Source: Paracoccus sigandri
GTDB taxonomy: Bacteria > Pseudomonadota > Alphaproteobacteria > Rhodobacterales > Rhodobacteraceae
Length of the DNA: 64,000 nt
Reading direction: 5' to 3'
Assembly: GCF_003709565.1 (NCBI RefSeq)
Contig: NZ_QNRC01000010.1
Location: forward strand, 62,001-126,000
The position numbers and the translations under genes are program-made. This document shows positions 19,896 to 29,541 of the stretch, in pieces. Under the pieces are notes generated by a model that saw nothing but the letters and a program-made list of their open reading frames with translations, was not told where the DNA came from and made no database searches. Numbering within the stretch: position 1 is the stretch's first letter; the number at the start of each line of letters is the position of its first letter.

Positions 19896-20716
19896 GGTGT
19901 CACCTTGCGAAATGCCGCCCAGGCCAGCGCCATCGCCGCCAGCGGCCATGACAGGATCGAGCCCGCCGATTGCCACAGCGGCACCGATGCAGCCGCGCCC
20001 CCCACCCCGCCCGACGCCGCCCCGGCCTCGGCGGCGGACAGATTGAACAGCCGGAACGCATCGGCCGGGTTGGCCAGAAGCGCGGCGGGCAGGAAATCGG
20101 TGGTGAAGCGGCCGCCGTCATCGGCGACGATCAGCGCCAAGAGGCCCAGGTCGTAAAGCACCACCACCCCCAGCCACAGCCCGATCGCCAGCCCCGCCGC
20201 ACCCGAGGGCCGGCGCGCCAGCGACGACAGCGCATAGCCCGCGCCCAGGAAGGTCGCGCCCAAAAGGACCGAGGACCAGACCAGCCGCCACAGCGCGGGC
20301 AGCCCCGCGACCGAGGCCGGATCGGTCCAGAACGCCGCCGCCCCGGCCGCGCCATAGCCAAGCGCCACCGCCAGGGCCAGGATCGCCAGATGCGCCAAGA
20401 GCTTGCCCAGCAGGATCTGCAGCCGCGAGACGGGATAGGTCAGCAAGAGGGGCAGCGTGCCGCGCTCGACCTCGCCGGCGATGGCGTCGAAGCTCATCAG
20501 CAGGGCCAAGAGCGGCACCAGGTAGACCGCCAGCGAGGTCAGCGAGGCCACCGTGACCGACAGCCGGTCGGCGCCGATATCGCCGGTCGGCGCGGCCCCG
20601 GCGGCGGCCAGGACCAGCGCGAACAGCACCATCAGCGAAGAGGCGATGGCGACCCAGCGGTTGCGGAAGGCGATGCGGAATTCGCTTGCGGCGGTGGCGA
20701 GGATGCGGGCGATCAT
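19892..20716 (-). CDS. nosY: NosY ABC transporter membrane protein
   Basis: A 274-aa ABC-2-type permease with six hydrophobic helices. The segment FDAIAGEVERGTLPLLLTYPVSRLQILLGKLLA between the first helices is the coupling region that contacts the NosF ATPase. With NosF and NosD it forms the NosDFY complex that transfers copper, possibly with sulfur, during maturation of the NosZ CuZ centre. It overlaps nosF and nosL by 4 bp each, consistent with equal, coupled translation. Confidence 0.93.
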   Translation of the reverse strand: MIARILATAASEFRIAFRNRWVAIASSLMVLFALVLAAAGAAPTGDIGADRLSVTVASLTSLAVYLVPLLALLMSFDAIAGEVERGTLPLLLTYPVSRLQILLGKLLAHLAILALAVALGYGAAGAAAFWTDPASVAGLPALWRLVWSSVLLGATFLGAGYALSSLARRPSGAAGLAIGLWLGVVVLYDLGLLALIVADDGGRFTTDFLPAALLANPADAFRLFNLSAAEAGAASGGVGGAAASVPLWQSAGSILSWPLAAMALAWAAFRKVTP

Positions 20717-21615
20717 TGACCGTCCCTCCGGCTGAAATGGCTGTAGATGTCCTCCAGGCTGGGCGGCACCAGGTCCAGGTCGGCGACCCGCGCCCCAAGC
20801 CCGGCGATCCGCGACAGCAGCGGCAGCTTCTGGTCCTGCCGGCAGGTCAGGTGCAGGATGCCGTCGCGCCCGGCGCGGGCCTCGGGCAGCGCCTCGGCCA
20901 GCGCGGCGGCCTCATCCCCGGCGGGCGTCACCCTGAGCGCCACCGGCAGCGCGGCCTGCTGGCGCAGGTCCGTCAGGCTGCCCTCTGCCACCAGCCGCCC
21001 GCCCGACAGGATCAGGATCAGGTCGTTGCGCGCCTCGACCTCGGTCAGCACATGCGAGGACAGCAGGATCGCGACCCCCTCGGCCGCCAGCCCGTCCAGC
21101 AGCGCATAGAAATCGCGGCGCGAGACCGGGTCGAGGCCCGAGGTCGGCTCGTCCAGCACCAGCAGGCGCGGCTTGCCGATCAGCGTCTGGGCCAGCCCGA
21201 CGCGCTGGCGCATCCCCTTGGAATAGGTGCCGATCCGCCGCCCCGCCGCCTGCCCCAGCCCGACGCGGGCCAGCAGGTCCCCGGCGCCGGCCGGGTCCTG
21301 GCCGCGCAGGGCCAGATAGTGGCGGATCTGCTCGGCGCCGGTCAGGGCCGGATGGAAGGCCACGTTCTCGGGCAGATAGGCGACCTGCGCGCGGGCCGCG
21401 GCCGATCCGGGCGCGGCGCCGCAGACCGTGACCTTGCCGCCATCGAAGGGGATCAGGCCAAGCACGATCTTCATCAGCGTCGACTTGCCCGCACCGTTAT
21501 GGCCCAGCAGCGCCACCCGCATGCCGGGCGCCAGCGACAGCGAGACGTCGGCCAATGCCTCTACGCCCCCGAAGCGCTTAGTGAGATGCGATATCTGCAG
21601 GGTCGAGGTCATCAT
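20713..21615 (-). CDS. nosF: NosF ABC transporter ATPase
   Basis: A 300-aa ATPase. Walker A GHNGAGKST, signature YSKGMRQRV in place of LSGGQ as in other ABC-2 export-type NosF proteins, Walker B LLVLDEPTSGLD and H-loop LLSSHVLTEVE. It energises NosDFY-dependent copper-site assembly of nitrous oxide reductase. Two in-tandem ATG codons (21615 and 21612) follow AAAGGA. The 5' end lies inside the last 38 bp of nosD. Confidence 0.93.
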   Translation of the reverse strand: MMTSTLQISHLTKRFGGVEALADVSLSLAPGMRVALLGHNGAGKSTLMKIVLGLIPFDGGKVTVCGAAPGSAAARAQVAYLPENVAFHPALTGAEQIRHYLALRGQDPAGAGDLLARVGLGQAAGRRIGTYSKGMRQRVGLAQTLIGKPRLLVLDEPTSGLDPVSRRDFYALLDGLAAEGVAILLSSHVLTEVEARNDLILILSGGRLVAEGSLTDLRQQAALPVALRVTPAGDEAAALAEALPEARAGRDGILHLTCRQDQKLPLLSRIAGLGARVADLDLVPPSLEDIYSHFSRRDGQ

Positions 21616-22906
21616 GGGTTCCTTTGGTCCAGCGCCCGGCGACCACGGTTTCCCAGGTCTGGATTTCGGGCGGGACGGGGATGGTCAGCGGGCGCATCAG
21701 CGGCGCGGAATCGCGCACGCCGCCGGGCAGCGTCGCCGGGAAGTTCTGCTGGCTCCAGCGCACCAGCTGCACGGCGGGCGCGCCGGTCAGCAGGGCGGCG
21801 GCGGGCTGCGACCACAGGATCTGGTCCATCAGGTCGTTCGGGCGATAGGTGCTGTCGGCGATGCCGTCGCCGTTCAGATCGAAGGCGGGATGGTCGGACC
21901 AGTAGTTGCCGATGCCCTCGTGGCTCCATTCCATATGCCGCGTGCCGACATTCTTCACCTGTTCCCGGTTGCCGATGAAGGCGTTTCCGGTCAGCACGTT
22001 GCGTTCCGACCCGGCGGTGAAATGGATGCCGATGCCGCAGCCCTGGAAGCGGTTCTTCCAGATCAGGTTCTTGTGCGCGTTGTAGATGAACAGGCATTTC
22101 TTCGCGCCGCCGCGCACCAGGTTGCCGGTCACGTCGGCATTGTTGGCATAGTTCAGCATCAAGCCGTGTTCGCGGTCGCCCAGGCTGAGATTGTCCAGGA
22201 TCCGGCCGCGGTCCGAGAACATGATGGCGAAGCCCAGATGGTTGCCGATGCTGACATTGCCGGAAACCTCGGTGTTGCGGGTATACATGAAATGCACCGC
22301 GAAACGCAGGTCGCGCATCACGTTGTCGCGGTAGAAGCTGTCGGCGCTGGCATTGGAGAAGATCCCGTCGCGCCCGTAGCGGATCCAGTTTCCCTGAAGC
22401 AATGTGCCGGGGCTGTTCCAGACATAGATGCCGTTGCCGCGCTCGTTCATGCGCGGATGGCGGGTGCCGGTGATCCGGTTGCCGATCACCTGCGCGTCGC
22501 GGCCGCCATGGATGTCGATGCCGTGCATGTTGCCGGTCAGGACCAGCCCCCGGATCCGCGCGCGGTCGGCGCCCTTCAGGATCTTGACCCCGGCATCCAG
22601 GTCGTTGTTGTCATGGCCGGATCCGGTGATGGAAAAACCTTCCAGAACCACGTCCGGCGCGTCGATGGTGATGACCGTGCCCTGCCCCATCCCGTCCACC
22701 ACCGCCGCCTGGCCGCCCATGATGGTCAGCGGGCGGTCGATGGTGACGGGCCCCGGATGGGTCCCGTCGGCAAGGACCAGCACGTCGCCGGGCGCGGCGC
22801 CGGCGACCGCCGCCGCAAGCCCGCCCTGCCGCGGCGCGACCACATGCTGTTCGGCCGCAAGCGGCAGGGCGAACAGCAGGCCAAGAAGCAGGGCGGGCAG
22901 GCGCAT
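21578..22906 (-). CDS. nosD: NosD periplasmic copper-maturation protein
   Basis: A 442-aa secreted protein with a signal peptide (MRLPALLLGLLFALPLAAE). The body consists of many right-handed parallel beta-helix (PbH1/CASH) repeats, seen as recurring G-N-x-I/V units such as VIGNRITGT, LLQGNWIRYGRDGIFSNAS and VSGNVSIGNHLGFAIMFSD. NosD sits periplasmically on NosFY and receives copper from NosL for NosZ. The frame extends to 23287 but that part is a shadow of nosZ. The ATG at 22906 lies 2 nt after the nosZ stop. Confidence 0.93.
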   Translation of the reverse strand: MRLPALLLGLLFALPLAAEQHVVAPRQGGLAAAVAGAAPGDVLVLADGTHPGPVTIDRPLTIMGGQAAVVDGMGQGTVITIDAPDVVLEGFSITGSGHDNNDLDAGVKILKGADRARIRGLVLTGNMHGIDIHGGRDAQVIGNRITGTRHPRMNERGNGIYVWNSPGTLLQGNWIRYGRDGIFSNASADSFYRDNVMRDLRFAVHFMYTRNTEVSGNVSIGNHLGFAIMFSDRGRILDNLSLGDREHGLMLNYANNADVTGNLVRGGAKKCLFIYNAHKNLIWKNRFQGCGIGIHFTAGSERNVLTGNAFIGNREQVKNVGTRHMEWSHEGIGNYWSDHPAFDLNGDGIADSTYRPNDLMDQILWSQPAAALLTGAPAVQLVRWSQQNFPATLPGGVRDSAPLMRPLTIPVPPEIQTWETVVAGRWTKGTHDDLDPADIASH

Positions 22907-22908
22907 GG

Positions 22909-24867
22909 TCAGGCCGCCTTCGGTTCGACGAACATCCGGCCGCGCATCTCCATGTGCAGCGCGTGGCAGAACCACTGGCAGTAATACCAGTAGACGCCGG
23001 GATTGGCCGCGACGAAGGTGATCGAGGCGGTCTGCTGCGGCCCGACCTCCATCGCGACGCCGTGATTGCCCATGGTGAAGCCGTGGGTCAGGTCGTCGAT
23101 CTCGTCCAGGTTGGTGACGATCACCGTGACCTCGTCGCCCTCCTGCACGGTGAAGCTCTCGATCGAGAAGCTGGGCGCCACGCTGGACATGTAGACCCGC
23201 ACCTTGTTGCCGTCGCGGATCACCTCTTCGGTCCAGTTGTCGATGTCGACGCCGTCCGCCTCGGCCTGCGCGCGGGTCTCGGCCCACATCGGGTCGTCGC
23301 GGTCCCAGACCGACTTGATGCCCGACAGGATCGAGGGGTGGACGGCGATGGCGTCATGCGGCTCGGCGAAGGTCGGGCCGTCATGGACCAGCACCATCTT
23401 GTCGCCCGAGATGTCGATCAGCTGGTCGTTCTCCGGCTTCAGCGGCCCGACATTCAGGAAGCGGTCCTTCGAGAACTTGCACAGGCAGACCAGCCAGTCG
23501 TTGGTGGCGTCCAGCGTCTCGCCCATCACCGTCTTCAGGTGGCCGGGCTGGTAATGCACGTCGATCTTGTCCTTGATCGGATCGACATTCTCGCCGGCAT
23601 AGGCGCGGATCGCGTCCTCGATGTTCCACTTGACCACCTGGCTGTCCAGAAACAGCGAGGTATAGGCATTGCCGCGCCCGTCGAAGGCGGTGTGCAGGGG
23701 GCCCAGGCCCAGCTCGGGCTCGGCCACCACGGCGCTGCGCGGATCGGCGTCCTCATCGAAGATCGCGTCGAATTTCGTCACGTCCAGCACGGTGACGGTC
23801 GGCGACAGCTTGCCCGCGACGCACAGGTGGCGCCGGTCGGGCGCCATGTTGCAGCCATGCGGGTTGTTGGCGATGGGGATGTAGCGGGTCAGCTGGCTGT
23901 TCGCCTCTTTCCGGCCGTCCAGAACCTTGACGCCGTTGACCTCCTGATAATTCCCGGCCTCGATCGCCTTTTCGATCTCGGCGATGTTGAAGACGACGAC
24001 ATGGTCCATCTCGGCCTCGGTCATCTCGGCCAGGGTCATGCCCATTTCCGAGTTGTAGCTGGTCGAGAAGGCCCATTTGCCCTCGTAATCGGCATCGCAA
24101 TTGTCCAGGTTGCCCGAGACCATCACCTGCCAGGCGACCTGCCATTCATCGGCGTCGATGGCGGTGAAGATGTTCACATAGGTCGACACGTCGTCCATGG
24201 TCGTGCCGTCGTTGATCAGCGGCGCCTCGTCCTCGCCGTTGCAGAACACATAGTTGCTGCGCGGCCATTTCTGCGGGCGCAAGCCGTGGATGCTCTTGGC
24301 ATTGGGGATTTCCAGGATGGCGTCGCATTTCATCACGTCGGCCCGCACCCGCGCCGCGCGGGTATTGGCCTTGTCGTTCATGAACAGATAGCGGCCGTCA
24401 TATTTCCCTTCGGTGAAGGACATGTGGACGTGGTGCAGATCGCCATTGTCGTGGATGCGCCTGCCATTGGCGGCAAGATGCTTCCGCGTCCGCTCGGTCA
24501 TCGTCCGTTCGTGGATGCGGATCGATTCATTGGTGTGGCCCCAGCCGGTGGCCGAGCAGCGGTTGAAGACCGGCACCCGCAGCAGCTCTCGCATCGAGGG
24601 GATGCCGAGGATGCGCAGCTCTCCGGTCTGGCCCGAGGACCAGAAGCCGTAATAGTCGTCCAGCTGGCCGGGCGCGACGGCGCCGTCGGCCCCCGCCGCA
24701 CGGGCCGCGCCGGTGGCGGCCGCGGTCGCGACACCGGCCGCGCCCAGACCCAGCGCCGCCGGGCCAAGCGCCAGCCTGCCGCCAAGCGCGCTGGCCGCGA
24801 CCGCGCCGCTTGCCGTGGCGCCCAGCATGGCGCGACGGCTGAGACCCTTGTTCTGCTTCGATTCCAT
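22909..24867 (-). CDS. nosZ: nitrous oxide reductase NosZ (clade I)
   Basis: A 652-aa periplasmic copper enzyme reducing N2O to N2. It has a Tat signal ([13 protein letters not shown]), which defines clade I. CuZ histidine ligands are visible in [25 protein letters not shown] and [10 protein letters not shown]. The CuA site in the C-terminal cupredoxin domain is [16 protein letters not shown], with both cysteines, the histidine and the methionine. AGAGGAG precedes the ATG. The much longer open frame (to 25848) is a shadow of nosR. Likely electron donors are cytochrome c or the pseudoazurin encoded nearby. Confidence 0.97.
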   Translation of the reverse strand: MESKQNKGLSRRAMLGATASGAVAASALGGRLALGPAALGLGAAGVATAAATGAARAAGADGAVAPGQLDDYYGFWSSGQTGELRILGIPSMRELLRVPVFNRCSATGWGHTNESIRIHERTMTERTRKHLAANGRRIHDNGDLHHVHMSFTEGKYDGRYLFMNDKANTRAARVRADVMKCDAILEIPNAKSIHGLRPQKWPRSNYVFCNGEDEAPLINDGTTMDDVSTYVNIFTAIDADEWQVAWQVMVSGNLDNCDADYEGKWAFSTSYNSEMGMTLAEMTEAEMDHVVVFNIAEIEKAIEAGNYQEVNGVKVLDGRKEANSQLTRYIPIANNPHGCNMAPDRRHLCVAGKLSPTVTVLDVTKFDAIFDEDADPRSAVVAEPELGLGPLHTAFDGRGNAYTSLFLDSQVVKWNIEDAIRAYAGENVDPIKDKIDVHYQPGHLKTVMGETLDATNDWLVCLCKFSKDRFLNVGPLKPENDQLIDISGDKMVLVHDGPTFAEPHDAIAVHPSILSGIKSVWDRDDPMWAETRAQAEADGVDIDNWTEEVIRDGNKVRVYMSSVAPSFSIESFTVQEGDEVTVIVTNLDEIDDLTHGFTMGNHGVAMEVGPQQTASITFVAANPGVYWYYCQWFCHALHMEMRGRMFVEPKAA

Positions 24868-24884
24868 GACCGAACTCCTCTTGG

Positions 24885-27137
24885 TTAATGCTTCATGCGC
24901 GGCGCGGCATTGGGATGGCCGGCGGGCACCGGACCCAGTTTCGGGCCCAATTTTGGCGCCGGGCTTGCGGCGGCCTTTTCGCGCCGTTTCAGTTGTCTGA
25001 TGACGACCGGACAGGTGGTCTCGGATTGATACAGCACCTGGCAATGCAGGCAGTTGATGCATTCGTTCGCGTTGATCTCGCCGGTCGGGTGGATCGACTG
25101 CACCGGGCATTGGTGCGCGCAGGTCTGGCAGGGATTGCCGCATTCGTGATAGCGCTTCAGCCAGTCGAACATCCGCATCCGCGCCGGGATCGCCAGGGCC
25201 GCGCCAAGCGGGCACAGATAGCGGCAATAGAACCGTTCGACGAACAGCCCGGCGATCAGCAGCGCCGCCGCATAGGCCACGAAGGGCCAGGCGCGGACGA
25301 AGTTCAGGATGATCGCGGTCTTGAAGGGCTCGACCTCGGCCAGATGCTCGGCCCTCTCGATGCTCATCAGCGAGACGCCGAAGAGGCCCAGGAAGATCAT
25401 GTACTTGACCGGCCACAACCGCTCGTGCAGGCCCCATGGCAGGGTCCATTGCGGCACCCGCAGCTTGCGGGCGATCTGGTTGGTCAGTTCCTGCAGCGCG
25501 CCGAAGGGGCACAGCCAGCCGCAATAGGCGCCCCGGCCCCAGAACAGCAGCGCGGCGGCCACGGCGAACCACAGGATGAAGGTCAGCGGGTCCAGCAGGA
25601 AGGCCTGCCAGCTGAAGCCGGTCACAAGGCTTCCGAACAGCGCCATCAGGTTCACCACCGACAGCTGCGCATTCGCATACCAGCCCAAGAAAACCAGCGT
25701 GACCGTCAGGAAGCCCATGCGGAAGGCATAGAAGGCGCGCTCGTTCCTGACCGCGAAATGCTGGAAGAAGAACACCCCGGTCAGCACCGCCAGCATCGCC
25801 GCCAGCCCGGCGATCTTCGGCGTGGAATCGGCCCAGATCCGCCGCCACAGTTCCGATTGCGCGGCGCTTTCGTCGCGCTCGGCGATGGCGACGGCCTCGG
25901 CCGGCGGGGCGGCGGGGGCCACGGCGCGCAGATATTGCGGCGGCAGCCGATAGCCCAGGTCGAAGGTCTGGAAGACCTTCTCGATCGGCCCGACCTCGCG
26001 CTGCACCAGCAGCTGGATGCGGAACGGCCTGGCCGGGTCGAAACCGGCATCGGCGGGGATGCGGAACAGGTCCATCTCGGTGAATTCGGGCGCGCCATCG
26101 GCGCCGATCCCGCCCAGGCGGCGGTGGTCGCGGTCGCGGAACCGCACCGAGACATCGTCCTGGATCAGCACGATCCGGTCGAAGATGCCGCCGCGCACAT
26201 AGCCCGAGCCCTTGAAGCTGTAGAGCCCGCGCCCCATCAGCGCGACCGCATGTTCGCCCTCGGCCAGCCAGCCCTGCAGGTTGGCGTGATCGGCGGCGTG
26301 CATCAGCGCCCGGCCGATGGCGGGCACCGAGACCAGCGCGGCCTGCATCTCGATGAAGGTGGTCTCGGGCGGCTGGCGCAGGGCGCGCGCGGCGGCGCGG
26401 GCGTCGGGATGGGCGGCGAAGGCGGCGTTGATCTGGCCCACGTCCAGCGACAGGCGGCGCAGCGTGCCGTCGCCCTCCATTCCCATCCAGTCGGCATGCG
26501 CTTCGGCCTCGGGGTCGATCTCGAATTGCGGGCCGGTATCGGCGATCTCGGGGCGCAGCCCGCCAAGGCCAAGCGCGCGGGCCACCCGCAGGCCGGAACG
26601 GATGATCGAATCGTCGATCACCATCACCGTCACCGTCGCGCCCGAGATGATGTCCACGTCATGCCCGGTCCCGCCCGAACGCGCCTCGGCCACCAGGTCG
26701 AGGCCCGCGTAACCCTCGACCACCGCCTTCATCCGGGCCTCGGGGATGCCGATCAGCACGATCGGCTCGGAATGCTTGACCAGCCGCACCCCGACCACCC
26801 GCGCATCCTTGTCCACCGCCACCAGCGTATGGATCGGCTTGCCGGAATAGCCGGTCGTGCCGACGAAATCCGAGGTCACGAAGGCCCAGGCGACGGTCTC
26901 GGCGCCCTTCAGCACCGGGGCCACCGCCAGGTCCTCGCGGATCGGGCCGAAGGCGTCGGCGCCGGGGACCAGATCCGCGGCCGTCTCGGAGGGCAGCAGC
27001 GTCTCCAGCACCGTCTGCGCCGCGACCGGCGTGGCCAACGCGGCGCTCAGCAGCACGAGGACGGCCAGCAGCCAGCAAAGCATCGGCCGGGCGGCGGCGC
27101 GGGTCCTGATCGGACGGGGATGGCCAGGGCGTGTCAT
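24885..27137 (-). CDS. nosR: NosR, membrane flavo-iron-sulfur protein for N2O reduction
   Basis: A 750-aa membrane protein needed for nos expression and NosZ electron supply. After an arginine-rich N-terminus and signal/first helix comes a periplasmic FMN-binding domain with SGATVTV, where threonine carries covalent FMN, the likely NosX product. Several helices follow, with two CxxxCP motifs ([16 protein letters not shown]), then cytoplasmic ferredoxin-like clusters [13 protein letters not shown] and CINCLHC...CP. Start uncertain: 27137 has only a weak ribosome site, and an in-frame ATG at 27083 just before the hydrophobic segment is an alternative. NNR-type boxes lie upstream. nosZ starts 17 nt after its stop. 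Confidence 0.93.
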   Translation of the reverse strand: MTRPGHPRPIRTRAAARPMLCWLLAVLVLLSAALATPVAAQTVLETLLPSETAADLVPGADAFGPIREDLAVAPVLKGAETVAWAFVTSDFVGTTGYSGKPIHTLVAVDKDARVVGVRLVKHSEPIVLIGIPEARMKAVVEGYAGLDLVAEARSGGTGHDVDIISGATVTVMVIDDSIIRSGLRVARALGLGGLRPEIADTGPQFEIDPEAEAHADWMGMEGDGTLRRLSLDVGQINAAFAAHPDARAAARALRQPPETTFIEMQAALVSVPAIGRALMHAADHANLQGWLAEGEHAVALMGRGLYSFKGSGYVRGGIFDRIVLIQDDVSVRFRDRDHRRLGGIGADGAPEFTEMDLFRIPADAGFDPARPFRIQLLVQREVGPIEKVFQTFDLGYRLPPQYLRAVAPAAPPAEAVAIAERDESAAQSELWRRIWADSTPKIAGLAAMLAVLTGVFFFQHFAVRNERAFYAFRMGFLTVTLVFLGWYANAQLSVVNLMALFGSLVTGFSWQAFLLDPLTFILWFAVAAALLFWGRGAYCGWLCPFGALQELTNQIARKLRVPQWTLPWGLHERLWPVKYMIFLGLFGVSLMSIERAEHLAEVEPFKTAIILNFVRAWPFVAYAAALLIAGLFVERFYCRYLCPLGAALAIPARMRMFDWLKRYHECGNPCQTCAHQCPVQSIHPTGEINANECINCLHCQVLYQSETTCPVVIRQLKRREKAAASPAPKLGPKLGPVPAGHPNAAPRMKH

Positions 27138-27172
27138 GGCCCCGGTCTAGGCCGACGCGCCCCGCGCGATCT

Positions 27173-27186
27173 TTGCGGCCCGACAA
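27173..27186. promoter_or_regulatory. NNR/FNR-type box 1, nosR-nnrS-like intergenic
   Basis: TTGCGGCCCGACAA fits the TTG-N8-CAA palindrome recognised by FNR/NnrR-type regulators, with the TTGCG half-site often seen for NnrR. The centre is 42 bp from the nosR ATG at 27137 and 96 bp from the later ATG. Assuming the usual -41.5 placement, a plus-strand start near 27221 or a minus-strand start near 27138 is predicted. Confidence 0.6.
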
Positions 27187-27227
27187 ACAAGCGCGTTTTC
27201 TTTTCCGCGATCCGCCGGCGGCGGAAT

Positions 27228-27241
27228 TTGTCCCGGCGCAA
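27228..27241. promoter_or_regulatory. NNR/FNR-type box 2, nosR-nnrS-like intergenic
   Basis: TTGTCCCGGCGCAA, a second TTG-N8-CAA palindrome 55 bp from the first. With class-II spacing it would serve a minus-strand start near 27193, giving nosR a 56-nt leader, or a plus-strand start near 27276 for the membrane-protein gene. Two such boxes in a 156-bp divergent region are unlikely to be chance. Confidence 0.6.
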
Positions 27242-27293
27242 AGACCGCAGGCGGCGCGGCCCACATGTTCGGGAAAACCGACGAGAGCATCCC

Positions 27294-28619
27294 ATGCCCG
27301 GAAAGCACCTTGCCCGCTGGACGCTGAGCTGGTTCGCCAGTGCGCTGCTGTGCCTTGTGCTGGCGCTGGCGCTGGCATTGGTCGCCGCGCCCGCGCCCGG
27401 CGAATGGCGGCGGGGCGTCGGGCTGGCGCTGCTGCACCTGGCGGCGATCGGCTGGCTGAGCCAGGCCATGATCGGCGCGCTGATCCAGTTCCTGCCGGTC
27501 CTTCTGGCGCGACCGCTGCTGTGGCCCGGACTGTCGCTGGCCGCGCTGCTGCTGACCGGGCCGGGGGCGGGTCTGCTGGCCCTGGGCTTCCTGGGGCTGG
27601 AGGGCTGGCCGCCCGGCCTGACGCTGCTGGCTGTCGCGCCGCTTCCGCTGGGGCTGGCCTTCCTGCTGGTCATGACGCTGGCCGCCGGCCCGCTGGTCGC
27701 GGCGCGGGGCTGGCGGGATGCGACCGGACGCATGGTGATCCTGGCGCTGGTGGCGCTGGGGCTGGCCTGGCTTGGCGGCGCGGGCATGGCGCGGATGCTG
27801 GCCGGGGCCGGTGGTTTCACCCTGCCCGCCGACCTGCTGCCCTTCCATGTCACCCTCGGCGCGGCGGGCTGGCTGGGGCTGGCCGCCATGGGCGTCAGCT
27901 ATCGGCTGTTCGCGATGTTCCTGCTGGCACCCGATCCCACCGGGCCGCTGCGCCCCGCCACCGCGCTGCTGGCCCTGCTGATGATCGCAGCGCTGGCCCT
28001 GGGCATGGCACGAGGCGCGGCTGGGGGCGCGGCATCCCCCGCCCTGGCCGCGATGGCCGCCGCCGCTGCCGTGGCGCTTCTGTATCTGGCCGATCTGTCG
28101 CGCCTGTGGCGCAGCCGCAACCGCCCGCGGCCCGAGGTGAACATGCGCATGAGCCGGCCCTCGCTGTGCTTTCTGGCGCTGGCGGCCGGGCTGGCGCCCT
28201 TCGCCATCCGACAGGGCGGCGCGCTGGCCGAGGCGGCGGTCTTCGCCGCGCTGATCGGCTGGCTGTCCACGCTGACGCTGGCGCAGATGGTCAAGATCGT
28301 CAGCTTCCTGACCTGGATCCAGATCTTCGCCCCGCGCATCGGCCGCGGCCCCCTGCCGCTGGTGCAGGACCTGGTCGATGAGCCGGCGGCGCGGCGCTGG
28401 CTGCTTCTGTGGTTGGCGGGGGCGGCGCTGGGAACGCTGGCGCTGCTGGCGGGTCAGCCCGCCGCGTTCCGCGCCGCCATCGCCTGCCTGCTGATCGCCG
28501 CGCTTGGCCTTCTGCGCCTGCTCTGGCAGATTCGCAGGCTGGCACGGCTGGCCCCCGGCCGGCATCCCGGCCCCCTGCCGCCGCTTTTCCTTCCCCCTCA
28601 GACGAAGGCCCAGCCATGA
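27294..28619 (+). CDS. polytopic membrane protein, heme-copper-oxidase-I/NnrS-like
   Basis: A 441-aa protein with about twelve hydrophobic helices and almost no soluble domain. Two helices resemble the histidine-bearing helices of COX1/NnrS-like proteins: LLHLAAIGWLSQAMIGALIQFLPV (His near 48) and FHVTLGAAGWLGLAAMGVSYRLF (His near 184). No complete set of oxidase ligands is visible, so a catalytic oxidase is unlikely. Heme or copper binding in the NO response is an inference from context: it is divergent from nosR, preceded by NNR-type boxes, and overlaps a DUF2249 gene by ATGA. Start chosen at 27294, after GAGAG, directly before the basic N-terminus. Confidence 0.7.
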   Translation: MPGKHLARWTLSWFASALLCLVLALALALVAAPAPGEWRRGVGLALLHLAAIGWLSQAMIGALIQFLPVLLARPLLWPGLSLAALLLTGPGAGLLALGFLGLEGWPPGLTLLAVAPLPLGLAFLLVMTLAAGPLVAARGWRDATGRMVILALVALGLAWLGGAGMARMLAGAGGFTLPADLLPFHVTLGAAGWLGLAAMGVSYRLFAMFLLAPDPTGPLRPATALLALLMIAALALGMARGAAGGAASPALAAMAAAAAVALLYLADLSRLWRSRNRPRPEVNMRMSRPSLCFLALAAGLAPFAIRQGGALAEAAVFAALIGWLSTLTLAQMVKIVSFLTWIQIFAPRIGRGPLPLVQDLVDEPAARRWLLLWLAGAALGTLALLAGQPAAFRAAIACLLIAALGLLRLLWQIRRLARLAPGRHPGPLPPLFLPPQTKAQP

Positions 28620-29146
28620 ACATGACCACCGATCCGATCCGGGAACTGGATGTCCGCCCGATGCTGGCGGCGGGCGAGGAGCCCTTCGCCGCCATCATGG
28701 CCGCCGTCAAGGCCCTGCCGCCCGGCACCGCGCTGCGCCTGATCGCGCCCTTCCGGCCCACGCCGCTGTTCAGCGTGATGGCGCGCATGGGATTTGCCGC
28801 CGCGCCCGCGCAGCGACCGGATGGCGACTGGGAGGTGCTGTTCACCCCCGCGCCGCTTGCCCCGCCCGAGCCCGGCCTGGCCCCCGGCAGCGCCCCCGAA
28901 GCGATGTTCTGGCCCGATCCGCTGCAGTCGCTGGACCTGACCGGCCTGACCCCGCCCCAGCCGATGCTGCGCATCCTCGATGCGCTGGCGGGGATGGCGC
29001 CGGGCCAGGTGCTGTTCGCGCTGCTGGACCGCGAGCCGCTGCTGCTGTTTCCCGAACTGACCCAGCGGGGCCATGAATGGGCCGGCAACCACACCTCTGA
29101 CGGCGCCAGCTACCGGCTGCTGGTGCGATGCGGGGATACGGAATGA
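28616..29146 (+). CDS. tandem DUF2249 protein
   Basis: A 176-aa cytoplasmic protein built of two DUF2249 (SirA/TusA-like fold) domains: residues about 8-75, starting IRELDVRPM and containing GTALRLIAPFRPTPLFSVM, and about 105-172, starting LDLTGLTPPQPMLRIL. The first keeps the short loop but no cysteine. DUF2249 proteins are often encoded beside denitrification and NO-response genes and may act in sulfur or metal handling; the reaction is not known. Its start overlaps the preceding stop as ATGA, and its stop overlaps the next gene in the same way, so the three proteins are probably made together. Confidence 0.8.
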   Translation: MNMTTDPIRELDVRPMLAAGEEPFAAIMAAVKALPPGTALRLIAPFRPTPLFSVMARMGFAAAPAQRPDGDWEVLFTPAPLAPPEPGLAPGSAPEAMFWPDPLQSLDLTGLTPPQPMLRILDALAGMAPGQVLFALLDREPLLLFPELTQRGHEWAGNHTSDGASYRLLVRCGDTE

Positions 29147-29442
29147 CCGGCGCCGCACCGGACAGGCTGGCCGAGGTCCGGGCGGCGCTGGCCACGGTCA
29201 TCGACCCCGAGACCGGCCACGACCTGGTGGCGATGGGCATGATCTATGCCGTCGAGCTGGAGGGCGATCTGCTCCGCGTGACCATGACCACGACGATCCG
29301 CGGCTGCCCCATGGCCGAATTGCTGCGCGCGGGCGCCGAGGCCGCGTTGGCCGGGCTGCCGGGAATCGCGCGGGCCGAGGTCCGCCTGACCTGGGACCCG
29401 CCCTGGACCCCGGCGCGGATCGGCGCGGGCATCGGGCTCTAG
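29143..29442 (+). CDS. DUF59 / MIP18-like Fe-S assembly protein
   Basis: A 99-aa DUF59 protein of the PaaD/SufT type with the typical N-terminus (LATVIDPETGHDLVAMGMIYAVEL) and the single reactive cysteine in TTIRGCPMAELL. The tail TWDPPWTPARIG matches the conserved DPPWTPxxM motif. Relatives help insert or mature Fe-S clusters. With DUF2249 and the membrane protein it forms a three-gene unit under apparent NNR control, suggesting cluster repair or assembly under nitrosative stress. The ATG at 29143 overlaps the upstream stop (ATGA). The ATG at 29128 would overlap by 19 bp. Confidence 0.88.
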   Translation: MTGAAPDRLAEVRAALATVIDPETGHDLVAMGMIYAVELEGDLLRVTMTTTIRGCPMAELLRAGAEAALAGLPGIARAEVRLTWDPPWTPARIGAGIGL

Positions 29443-29541
29443 GCCGGGGCGGCGGGCGGTTGCCGATGCGCGGCCGCTTGGCCCTTCCAAACCCCGGCAT
29501 TCGCGGGCATCAAGGGGGCGGCAACATCAAGAGGCTTCCGC

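Noticed and set aside
24888..28619. A 1243-aa open frame on the plus strand across nosR
   Set aside because: Most of it is antisense to nosR, which has unmistakable cluster and flavin motifs. Only the part from 27294 encodes a sensible membrane protein. Long antisense frames are common at this GC content.
29478..29490. TTGGCCCTTCCAA upstream of nnrR as an NNR box
   Set aside because: The spacer is 7 bp instead of 8, which would put the half-sites out of register.
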